Positions 27,301-39,300 of a DNA stretch of 64,000 bases are shown here, in pieces. This stretch comes from Babylonia areolata (taxonomy: Eukaryota > Mollusca > Gastropoda > Neogastropoda > Buccinidae), in the NCBI RefSeq assembly GCF_041734735.1, contig NC_134882.1:22284265-22348264 (forward strand). Direction: 5' to 3'. The translations under genes were made by a program, and so were the position numbers. Under the pieces are notes generated by a model. It ran no database searches. It had not been told where the DNA came from and worked only from the letters and a program-made list of their open reading frames with translations. Positions within the stretch are counted from its first letter, which is position 1. Each line of letters opens with the position of its first letter.

Positions 27301-30300
27301 ACATGTTATTGGTTTAACAAAATACTCAATTTTCATATCAGCTTGCAAACTATAAAACTAGAATGAACATGAAAGAGAAATTGAATCAACCATGTCAACC
27401 ACGTGTGACTAAACTTGTACATCTATCTAGATCCAAAGAAAACGGCTAAATGTTGCAGTGTGATTGCGGTGATAGCCACGTCTCCTTTGCCGCGGACTTA
27501 AAAAGAATTTTTAATTGCCCTTCATGATTTTTTGAATGCCCAAGATACACCAGAATAATATGATTTAAACAGCGTTCTCACTGCGAATACAGTAATCGAT
27601 TTATCGCCCTTTAAAAAAGCATGTTTAAATGTTATATTTTTTAACGTCAGCTAAGGAGCCCCGATAGTGTAATGGGTAAGACAGTTTCTTCTCTCCCAAA
27701 CATGCGGGGTTCGAATCTGGTAGGTAGGTAGGAGCTTATATAGCCTCACGGCTTTCTTGTGCTCCGTCAATTGATTTGCCAGTATTTTTCAAGGTGTTTA
27801 GCGCAGCGTGTTACAGTTACATATAGAATTTCATATAGATTGTTATGAGAAGAGTCTCAGTTATCAAAGTCATATTCTATATCTTTAAAATTTGCATCTG
27901 CATCAAGGAGGCTCTTAAAACTGTTAAGAGTGTTAGTAAGTTTAGTGTTAGTCGGAAGAGAATTCCATTTGCCAACCACTCTGATAGCAAATGAATGTTT
28001 ACTCAGGTTAGTGTTAGAAAACGGAACAAACAATTTGCCTGCATTGCCTCTTGTGATGTCAGATTTACTCAACTGAAACAGAGAGTCGACATCAATGTCG
28101 TCCACTTGGTGAAATATTTTGTATGCTTGGATCAGGTCTCCTCTCACCCTTCTGGCTTTTAGAGATGGTAACCCAAGGTGTCTTAGTTTTTCATCATAAG
28201 TCATGTTTCTGCATTCTGGCAATATCTTAGTCGCTCTTGTCTGTACCTTTTCTACCGACGAAGATTGTCTTTTAAGCAATGGGTACCAGATAACATTACC
28301 GTACTCCACGTGTGGTCTGATAAGCGCTTTATATAGCTTCAGGAACATGTCTTTATTAATAAAGGAGAAAGATCGTCTTATCAACACCGTCATTAATTTT
28401 GGTTAGCTTTACTAATCGCTTTCTGTATGTGTGGGTCAAAACTAAGATTGCAGTCGAAGGTAACACCAAGGTCTTTTTCTTCTGAGCATTTTTGAATCAT
28501 TTCATTTGAATCACCCATTTTCATTGTGTAGTCAGTTTGGGTTTTTTTCTTGCCTATGTGCAGTACTTTACATTTTTGGACATTGAAATACAAGTTCCAT
28601 TTATGCGACCAGTCTTGCACATTATCAAGGTCCCTTTGGATGTCAGAGCAGAGATCAGGTTGGGTTCAATAGACAATAGGTCATATGACCGGAAGAACAT
28701 AAAATCAATAGGTCATTTTGAAAATCAATGGGTCAAATATCACCCGTCCCGGGCTTTTTCAAACTTTAATAATGCACAAATGAAAGGAAAATGTAATACA
28801 TTGGCCATTCTGGTCATTCATTGACTAGAAATAAAAGAAGTTAAGAATGTCATTGATTTCTGACAAGAAAATGCAATGTTCTGGCCTTCTGCGTTGACTA
28901 GAAAACATATACGACTGGCTCATTTACTGCTGTCAGGCGATTATGCCTTGCGGGAAGATGACGCAAGGAGAACCCTTGGTTTTGCAGCCTACTTTCAGTT
29001 TTCCTGGAACTGCACTCGGTTAATGCAAAAGTGGTAACGCCAATTCTTCTCGCCGAAGCTCGCGAAAGGCAGCGATAAAGATTCGTTTCGGATTTCGTTT
29101 CGTCACGGATCCGTATTTTAATAAACCAGTTTATAGTTATTTCCTGTAGGAGCAGACGACAAAGCGATCGCGATCGTTAAAGAGAGAGAGAGAGAGAGAG
29201 ATGGTTACTTTGGTTGACCGACTGGTCATAAAAACAATAAGTCATGTGACCTGGCAACTTGAAAAACAATAGGTCATTTCAAAATTAAATGCGTCAATGA
29301 CCGATGACCGATGTCGAACCTGATCCCTGTCAGAGTAATTGTTTGAGTCCCCGTAAATCTTCGTATTGTCAGCAAAAATTTTGCATGTACTCGATATCAC
29401 GTCCGGTAAGTCATTGATGAATATGGTAAAAATGACTGGGCCTAAAATGCTCCCCTGTGGAATGCCACTTAAAACCGGATTGTCCGAAGAGTATGCTGAC
29501 CCCACTCTCACTCTCTGTCTTCGGTCAGTCAGGAAGTCTTTAATCCAGTCAAGGAGGGATCCATCAATTCCATAATCTTTCAATTTGATCAGTAGTCTTT
29601 TATGCGGTACTGAGTCAAAAGCTTTACAGAAGTCTAAATACACTGTATCTATTGATTTTCTGTCATCAGTAAGTGCAGTTAAGTCATCCATTACTTGAAT
29701 CAGTTGGGTCATGCAGGATCTTTTATTTCGAAAGCCATGTTGACAGTCCGCAAAAAGTTTAAAGTCATTAAAATATGTTACAATAACATCCCTCACAATT
29801 GACTGTAGTACCTTGCATGTAACACAGGTGAGGCTGACTGGCCTATAGTTACTCGGGTCTTGTTTGGAGCCCTTTTTGAATATGGCAACATCAGCAGTTT
29901 TCCAGTCATGTGGGATACTTCCCGTCTCTAAGTATTTGTTGAACAGTATGCTGAAAGGAATTGATGGTTCCTTCCTGAGTTCCTTCAGTATTTTGGCCGG
30001 AATTCTATCAGGTCCCTGAACCTTAGAGGGGTCAAGATTTTTAAGCTTAGCCTCCACCACCGTTGGTGTGACTATTATCTCTGAAAGAGTTATGCCTTCT
30101 AGCTTAGGAGATTTGGTCATGTTGGGTAGATTGTCTACTGTCTCACGAGTAAATACACTTGAGAAGAAGTCATTTAGTGTTTCTGCTTTCTCAGAGTCAG
30201 TTACTGCCATTTCACCCGAGTCCCTTTTCAAAGCGTTGATACTTGTGTTTATCCTCAATTTTTCTTGCACGTATTTCCAGAAGTTTTTAGGGTTATGACT

Positions 30301-33300
30301 TCTTTTTTTTTCTTTTAACCCAAAGCTTTGTAATAACAAATACAGAACACATTTTAACGATTAGATTTTTTTTTTTTTTAATGTATCACAAGTGAGTCTT
30401 GAAGGCCTTGCCTCTCTTGTTTGAAGTCTAAGTATAACACATCTATGTTTTCTCCGTTATCTCTTTTGTAAAGTCCTCCATCACTTCCAGAAGTTGAGTC
30501 ACGCATGACCTATTTTTGCGGAATCCATGTTGGCGCTCAGCATACAATTTATTATCAGTCATGTGCCTAACAATAGCCTCTCTTATGAATGATTCGAATA
30601 TTTTACATATGATATATGTTAAGCTCACTGGCACGCAATTCCCTGGGTTTGTTCTTGTTCCTTTTTTGAAAACTGGTATAACTGTTGCTGTTTTCCAGTC
30701 TATGGGCACAGTCTTCTCCTCAATTGATTTGTTAGAGTATGTAATAATGGGACTGCAATCTCTTCACTCAGCTCTTTTAGTATTTTTGAAGGAATGGCAT
30801 CAGGACCACAAGCTTTGTTTGGATTCAGAGTTTGAAGTTTCTTTTTCATAGCTTAGACCGAAACATCTGCACTATCCACTACACTATCACGAAATTGGAA
30901 CGATCCTATGGATTAATCAGCTCTAAAAACTACATGGATCAATTAATCATGAATCGATCTGTAAAACTCGTAATATTTACCGAGGTGACGTTTTATCTGG
31001 ACGACGAAAACGCTTGAAATGTTAGCGTCATCGCATGATTTCACAGTAGCCGCTATTGCGGAGTTCAATGTGTAATGTGTGTTACGATTGCAAGCGTGCT
31101 TTTCATTGGCTCTTTCTATCGCAACGAGGTATCAATGTGTTTTATAGCTCAACGTCGGGAAAAATCCTTCAAATATGTCCCTTGAACCGGATCGGTGTGC
31201 TGGCTCCTTGTTATGAAACATAATAACTGCTGGTGGAACTTGTTTAGATTTCGTTTCGACCTTGCGGTTTGACCTCATTGAATACTGGGAACGGAAAATT
31301 CCGCAACCTATAAAACGCTCAGAACGCACCACGCGAATGTCCGCTTTGGCAGAAGCGTGGCACGGGTTGAGTTTCGCCGATTACGTTTCACGGTTTGGCA
31401 GTTTTCGGAACGTGTCCACACTCACACTCGCACACAAGGAAATAAACAAACAGCGGATTGAAAGAGTAATGGCTTATCTTTATTTTCATCATCTTTATAA
31501 GAAGAGTAATGCGAAAGTTCACACAGAAATCATCAAGTGAAAAGTGACAAATTTTGGCCGGCTGTGGGCTTTCCCGCAGCCTATGTTCGCGGTTGCCGGT
31601 TAAAATTGAGACAACAAACTGAGGTCCCGTGTCCAGCCTGCACTTAGCGCGCCTGAAAGAATCTCGGTAACAGCGCCTGGTGGGTAAAGGGTGGAGATTT
31701 TTCTTATCTCCCAGGTCAACATATGTGCAGACCTGCTAAGTGCCTGAACCCCAGTCACTACAACAGAACCATCAATATAATGATGTTGGTTGTATAAAGG
31801 AAGAAGAAGATGTGTATACCGCAACGCACGCAGAAGATCAAAATTAATATGCACGTAAAAGATCCTGTTTCCATGTCAGCATTCGGTGGGTAATGGAACA
31901 AGAACATACCCAGCATTCACATCCCCCAAAACGGAGTATGGCTGCCGACATGGTGGGGTAAATAAACAAAACGGTCATACCGTAAAATGTTACTTTTCTG
32001 TCTGCAGGTGTGTGAATGTGTGCGTGCCAGAAATCTGATTGAATGATACAGGAAACGAATGACGCTAGCGCCCAATGACAGACATCAGTCGGCGCTACCC
32101 AGTTAAGCAGCCTGTTGTGCAAATGACCCTGTGTTTGTAATGTGCTTAGAAATTGGTCTCTGACCGAGGATGAGGCGCTTTGTAAGTATCCATAGCATCA
32201 TCATCGTCATCATTTGATTTGATTTGTGTTCTAGGCATCATGGAGACGGCGGTGAACCTGCCGTATGAGTGTGCTTCCATCTGCAGCTTCTGCAGTCGCA
32301 TGAAGCGAGGCAGGATCTATGCGGCGGCACGACGGGAAGGCTACAACGTCCTGGCTCTGGGCCAGCATCTGGATGACCTTGCCGAAAGGTCGGCGGTCAT
32401 GTTATGTCCTGTTCCGTTCTGTCGTTCTCTGTTTGGAGCTGTTCTCTTGTGCTCTGTTCTACTCTGCTGTTTGTGTTTTGTTTTTTGTTGTTGTTTTTTC
32501 TTTTTGACTTCTCTTGTCTCATCTTGCCTTTTTTGTTGTTGTTGTTGTTTAATTTTTTATCTTATTCAAATTCCGTCAAATTTGAATTGACCGCCTTCTC
32601 TCTATCTTTCATTTTATGATAATATTCTTTATATGTTTACTCATTTTGTTTATAATGTTTGATTATTTCATTTCATTTAATTGTTAATGTTTTGCACAAA
32701 CCTTGGGTGGACTTTAACAACGTGACCATGGCATTTGGTTCATGCGAAGGTCAAAGCATCTGCTCCAGTTTTTTGGTGGTGGTTTTGTTGACTCACTTGT
32801 GTAAACAAAGTGAGTCTATGTTTTAACCCGCTGTTCGGTTGTCTGTGTGTGTGTGTCTGTGTGTCTGTGTGTGTTTGTGTGTCTGTGGTAAACTTTAACA
32901 CTGACATTTTCTCTGCAAATACTTTGTCAGTTGACACCAAATTTGGCATAAAAATAGGAAAAATTCAGTTCTTTCCAGTCATCTTGTTTAAAACAATATT
33001 GCACCTCTGGGATGGGCACAAAAAAATTAAAAAAGAAGCCTAATTATATGCAAACTGCATTTACTGTTATATTTATATTTTTTGTATTCTCTAAACTTGG
33101 CACTTTGACCTCTTATTCTGACACAACAACAAGAGGAGTCATTATTATCATTTTTTGTTCAAACAGGAACTTCTTTTGCTAAGCATGGAATTTTTATTTA
33201 TTTTTTCAAACGTTTTGGTGCAGATAGTTAAAAAAAAAAGAAAGGGAAATTACTCTGTAATTAATGCAAGGGGACTTAATTTGCTTCAAACTGATCTTTC

Positions 33301-36300
33301 TCATCTTAAACATTACATTTTGAAATTATACTCAATACATAAAAAGCTTGGAATTTTTTTTAAGTGTATCACAAGTGAGTCTTGAAGGCCTTGCGTCTCT
33401 TGCTGTTGTTGCTGTTGTTTGTTGGTTTTGGGGTTGTTGTTTTTTTGTTGTTGTTGTTTTGTTTTTGTTTTTTGTGTAAAGTAGATGTGGTGTAGCATAT
33501 ATGGTGCAGTCCACACACTTTGACACCGCCTTGAAATTGAATTTTAAACTTTTGTCTTTTCTTCTGTCATCCATGTCATTTGTCCTCCTCCTCCTCTTCT
33601 CTGGTGGGTTTTTTTTTTTTTTTTTCTGACTCCTTTTGTCTTCTGTCCTTTCCTCTCTTTTCATTTCCTATTTTCTGTTATCTCCTCTCCTGTTGTCACT
33701 GTTTTCTTCTCATCGTCTTCATTTCTTCTCATGTATCTTCTGTCTTTTCTTCTCTTGTCATTTCCTCTCTTTTGTTATCTCCTCTCCTGTTGTCAGTGTT
33801 CTCTTCAGAAGTTCTTATTGTCTTCATTTCTTTTTAAGCATCTTCTTCTTCTCTAATCATCTCTTCTTCAGTAGGTGGGTGGTAAAATGGATAGGACACT
33901 TTTCTGCTGATAAAATATCCGTGATGGTCTGGGTTCAAATCTCAGTCTCCCACTTTCTCCCAAAGTTTGCCTGGAAAATCAAACTAGCATCTAGAGCATC
34001 AGATCAGATGATAAACCGAGGTCCTGTGTGCAGTGAAAAACAACCCATGGCAATGTAAGCGTTGTCCTCAGGTAAAATTCTGTAGAAGAAATCCACTCTG
34101 ATATATATATACATGCATTCAAGACCTGACTAGCATTGGGTTATGCTTCTGGACAGGCATTTTCCTAGCATCTTCCTAGTGTAGATGGATTTATGGATTC
34201 ACAAATCAGCCCCTTCCTATCTCTGTCTTCACCTTTACATTCCGTTTGCTCACTACGATCAGCTTCGGATCCACTCTGTTTACGCATGCCCAGATTCAAA
34301 CTCTCGACTGTTGGCCGCCATTCTTTCTCTGTCTCTGGACCTTGCAATTGGAATGAACTTCCTCTTTCGCTTCGTCAAGTCTCCACACTCAGCTCTTTCA
34401 AGTCTGGCCTTAAAACCCACCTCTTCCCAAGATAGCCTCCCTTCCCTGCCTCTTCCTTGTTTTCAGTTTCTCCAGTTTTAGAGTTATGCATGCGTGTGAA
34501 TGACTAGTACGAAAGCGCTTTGATTTGTCTCTGCACAAGATTCAGCGCTATATAAATACCATTATTATTATTATTATTATTATTATTATCTAGATACAGT
34601 GATGCCTCCATGAGAAAGTGAAACTGAAACTATTCTCTTTTACCATCTGTCCTCCTCGTTATTTTCTCCACTGTCATTATCTCTTATCTTTCCATTTGTT
34701 TTATTTCTCTTTTCATTTTCTCTCATGTTTTATTTTTCATATTTTTAGTGCTGTCCACTCAAACACTCCAGATCAGAGGAAAGAGTTTTTCTCTGTTTCA
34801 GTTTCATGATGTCGCTATTTCACAATGGCAGTCTGAGAACAATGAAAGCTCACTACACCGTACAGTAAGTTTCACTTTTTATATTTGTTTTTGTTGTTGT
34901 TGTTTTTGCTATTGTTGTTTTGCACTTTGTATGTTCTTGTATATATTGTATCCTGTCAGTATTTATTTACTGTGAAATTTTGGCTGCTTTCCCAGGGAGA
35001 GTGAGCTACCATGGTGCTTGCAATCCTTTTTTTCTCTGTGTTCAAGTGCATTTGTTTTTCAGTCATGGACAAATTTTGTTGCTATGGGATCCTGAATGTA
35101 TGCTTACTTGTTGCACACAAAACCACAGTTTATTATCTCATCTGAAAGACCCAGACCACCACCCAAAGTGTAGTGTAGGGTGAAGGGATTAATCTTCTGT
35201 GTTCATGTGCTACAACTCCCACGTTCACTCATATGTAGCAAGTGGGCTTTTCCGTGTATGACCCATTTTACCGTGCCATGAAGGCAATCAGTGGTTTCTT
35301 CGCTGCAATGGAAATTCATTTACAGTGTAGTCTTTAGTGAAGGACTGTGACTCTCAAACCAGGGGGCAAGATTGCACTGGCTCTTAGTTCTGGAACCTTG
35401 AGGGCTAGTTGGCCTTTGTGGACCATCCCAATGCTGACTGTCCTAAAGCCCTCTTGGCTGAAAGAGTGACTCTCCACCACAATAAAATTCTAACCCAGAT
35501 AGTTGTCTGTTGCTGATGTGTTGGTCATAGTTGGACATGACTATCATATAGGAGGGCAAGTCCAAACTGAGCTGACCATGGTAGCAGAGCATGAACAATT
35601 TTTATGTATATTGCTTTCTCATTGTTTTAGCGTTTGTTCCACCCTGCTTTTTATTTTTTTATTAGTGGCATGAGCTCATGTGATCTTTATAATTATCATT
35701 GTTGTTCCTATGGTTGGTATTTTGAAATATAAATTCATGCTTGTGAGCTTTTTATTATTTTGTTATGATTTTTGGACTTGGTCAAAAATGTGTTGATTGT
35801 CATGCACAACTGTTTGCAGAGGGGGAGATTTAAGAGTCATACGCCCATTTGTTTATGTTCGGGAAAAGGATCTCAGGAACTTTGCTGAAAAGGTAATATG
35901 TGTCATTATTTGTGCTTTTACATGTTGTGCTTTATGTTACTTAAGATGAATGTTTGTTGTTTATTTTCGTATACTACTCTTCCAGGTATTTCTTGTGGTA
36001 CATTGGCAATGAAGACATTGCTCTGTACATTAATTTAACATGACCAGCACATGTGTGTGTATGTCAGAGTGAATGATAATGCTTGTGTGTGTGTGTTTGT
36101 GTGTCTGTGTTTGTCTGTGTTGTGTGTGTCTGTGTCTTTGTGTCTGTCTGTGTGTGGTTGTGTGGATGCACACATGCATATGGTACTCAGAAAATGTACA
36201 GAAGTTTCATAACATGAAGACATGTTGTAAACGTTCATTTGTTTGTTTACCAAGCTAAAATGGAACAGATTCTGCTTGCTTGCTTGTTGTGACTGTTCAC

Positions 36301-39300
36301 AAGGAATGGTGCAGACTGAAGTGATTTTTTGTTTCTGTTCACAGAATGGCCTGCCAGTGATAGCTGAAAACTGCCCTGCATGCTTTGAAGCTCCAAAGGT
36401 TGGTCATGTGCAGTCACTGAAGGGAAGGGAAACTCCATTATCACAACTTGCAAACGCATAGAAAAATACTTCTTATTATCACAGCTTGCAAACTCATTGA
36501 AAAATGCTTCTCACTAGCACTAGCACTCAAGGAACATATGGTTGGTGACATTTTGTGTTTACGCCACATAGCAAACTCAAGGAACATATGGTTGGTTAAG
36601 TTTAGCATTTACACAGAGTACCACTCTCAAAAAGCATATGGTTGGTGAAGTTTGGTGTTTACTCTGTGTAACAAACTCAAGAACACATGGATGTTTGGCT
36701 AAGTTTGTGTTTATGCTGTGTAGCAAACTCAAGGAACACATGGTTGGTTAAGTTTAGCGTTTCTACTGTGTACCAAATTCAAGTAATATATGGTTGGTTA
36801 GGTTTAGTATTTACCATGTGTACCAAACTCAAGGAACACAAGTTGGTGAAGTTTTGCATTTACACAATGTACCAAACTCTAAAGAATGCATGGTTTGTTG
36901 GTCAAGTTTAGCGTTTACCTTGTGCACCAAACTCCAGGAACTGGCTGGTGAAGTTTTGCATTTACCCTGTGTAGGAAGCTCAAGGAATGCTTGTATGTTT
37001 GGTTAAGTTTAGCATTTACTTTGTGTACCAAACTCAAAGGACACATGGTTGGTCAAATTTTGTGTTTACCCAGTTTAGCAAACTCAAGGAACACATGGAT
37101 GTTTGGTTAAGTTTTGTGTTTACCCTGTGTGGTGGTGTGTCCATCGAGATCGATGATGACCATCGTTGTCATCCAGCTGGGGGATGGGGGGAGGGTGGTG
37201 GTGGGGTGGGGGGGGGGGGAGGATGCTCATGAATCTATCTGTGAATGCGCAGATGGCTGAATAGTCCAATCTGCGCACGAAATGTTCGCTGACAGTTGGG
37301 GCAGACAAAGACAGGCTTATCATTGTCAGGGAGCTTGTTTGCCCATGACTTTCTGGCCTGCCTCTTCTGAACAGCTGCAGCAGTCCTGTTGGCCTCGCAC
37401 AACTTGGCGCCTTTGTGCACAGCAGCGCGCCATTTGTCACGGTCCACTGCAGATTCCTCCCAGGAGTGAGGGTTGATATTAAACGCTTTAAGAGAGACTT
37501 TCAGAGTATCTCTGAAGCGCTTCTTCTGACCTCCGTGTGATCTCTTCCCTTGTTGCAGCTCGCCATAGAAGAGCCTTTTGGGCAGCCGATGGTCTGGCAT
37601 GCGCGCCACGTGTCCAGCCCAGCGAAGCTGGGACTGCATCAGGATGGTGAAGATGCTGGGAAGGGTGGCTTTTGCGAGCACCTCTGTGTCTGGGGTCCTG
37701 TCTTGCCACTTGATGTTCAGTAGCTTCCTGAGGCATGTTGTGTGGAAGTGGTTCAGCTTCTTGGCATGTCGTTGGTACACTGTCCAAGTTTCGCAGGCGT
37801 ACAGTAGTGTGGGGAGAACTACTGCTCTGTAGACCTTTAGCTTGGTCTCAAGACTAATGCCTCTTCTGTTCCAGACATTTGCACTGAGTCTGCCAAAAGT
37901 TGCGCTTGCTCTTGCAATCCTGACGTTCACTTCATCATCGATGGTCGCATTTCGTGACAGTGTGCTGCCAAGGTATGTGAACCGCTCCGCCGCACTGAGT
38001 CTCTGACCGTTGACTGTGATGTTGGGCTCAACGTAGGGTTTCCCTGGGGCTGGCTGATGGAGAACTTCAGTTTTCCTCGTGCTGATGGTAAGGCCGAAGT
38101 TCCTGCTGGCAGTGGCAAACTTGTCGACGCTGAGTTGCATGTCAGCTTCAGATCCAGCGTTGAGGGCACAATCATCAGCAAACAAAAAGTCTCTGATGAT
38201 GTCTGTCATGACCTTCGTTTTTGCTTGAAGCCTTCTGAGGTTAAACAGCTTGCCATCTGTTCGGTACTTTAGGCCGATTCCAACATCGCCATCTCTGAAG
38301 GCATCAGTAAGCATTGCAGAGAACATGAGGCTGAACAGCGTTGGAGCCAGGACGCAGCCTTGCTTGACACCATTTGTGACAGCAAAAGGAGCAGATGTTT
38401 CACCATTGTCCTGGACTCGAGCCTGCATGCCTTCATGGAATTGGCTGACCAAGGAAATAAATTTCCGAGGGCATCCGTACTTGGCCATGATCTTCCACAG
38501 TCCCTCTCTACTCACGGTGTCGAAGGCCTTAGTGAGGTCGACATAGGTGGAGAACAGATCAGCATTTTGCTCCTGACATTTCTCTTGCAGCTGCCTTGCA
38601 GCAAACACCATGTCGGTGGTTCCACGCTCTTTCCGGAATCCACATTGGCTCTCAGGCAAATGACCTTGGTCAAGGTGTGCTGTGAGGCGGTTTAGTAGGA
38701 TCCTGGCAAGTATCTTGCCTGCGATGGAGAGCAAGGAAATGCCCCGATGGTTATCACAGGCTTGCCGGTTCCCCTTTCGCTTGTACAAGTGAATGATAGA
38801 TGCATCTTTGAAATCCTGGGGGATCGTCTCTTCTTTCCACATGAGTGAGTACAGCTGATGGAGCTTCTCAGTCAGCACAGTGCCTCCATCCTTGTAGACC
38901 TCTGCTGGTATGGAGTCTGAGCCAGGTGCTTTGCCACTGGATAGCAGATGGATTGCTTTCTGGGTCTCAAGAAGTGTTGGTGGATCGTCCAGTGCTTCGT
39001 TGATGGGGACTTGTGGGAGACGGTCTATGGCTTCATCATTTATGGAGGAAGGGCGATTTAAGACACTGTTGAAGTGCTCAGCCCAGCGTACGAGAATTTT
39101 CTTCTTCTCGGTGATCAATGTATTCCCATCTGCACTGAGGAGGGGGGATGATCCTGAGGATGTGGGGCCGTAGACTTCTTTTAAGGCATCATAGAACCTC
39201 TTCATATCGTGCCTGTCAGCATATCCCTGGATCTCATCAGCTTTGTCACTCAGCCAAATTTTGTGTTTACCCTGTTTAGCAAACTCAAGGAACACATGGA

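Larger units (their letters stand above)
26221..30418. mobile_element. Hairpin-ended repeat (H1) interrupting LINE A, itself loaded with later insertions
   Basis: The left part (26222-26767) matches 32788-33352; the right end (about 30375-30418, CACAAGTGAGTCTTGAAGG) matches 33370-33402. LINE A coding sequence is continuous across it (DFK-Q-AFDSVP). The left end contains a perfect 9-bp-stem hairpin GACTCACTT...AAGTGAGTC at 26224-26250. The segment between carries unassigned sequence, a tRNA-like segment and LINE B. Confidence 0.75.

Noticed and set aside
27655-27717. Functional tRNA gene
   Set aside because: A and B boxes are present but the stems do not pair; it fits a SINE head.
37282-39173. 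Plus-strand frames opposite the RTE LINE
   Set aside because: Shadow frames of the minus-strand reverse transcriptase.
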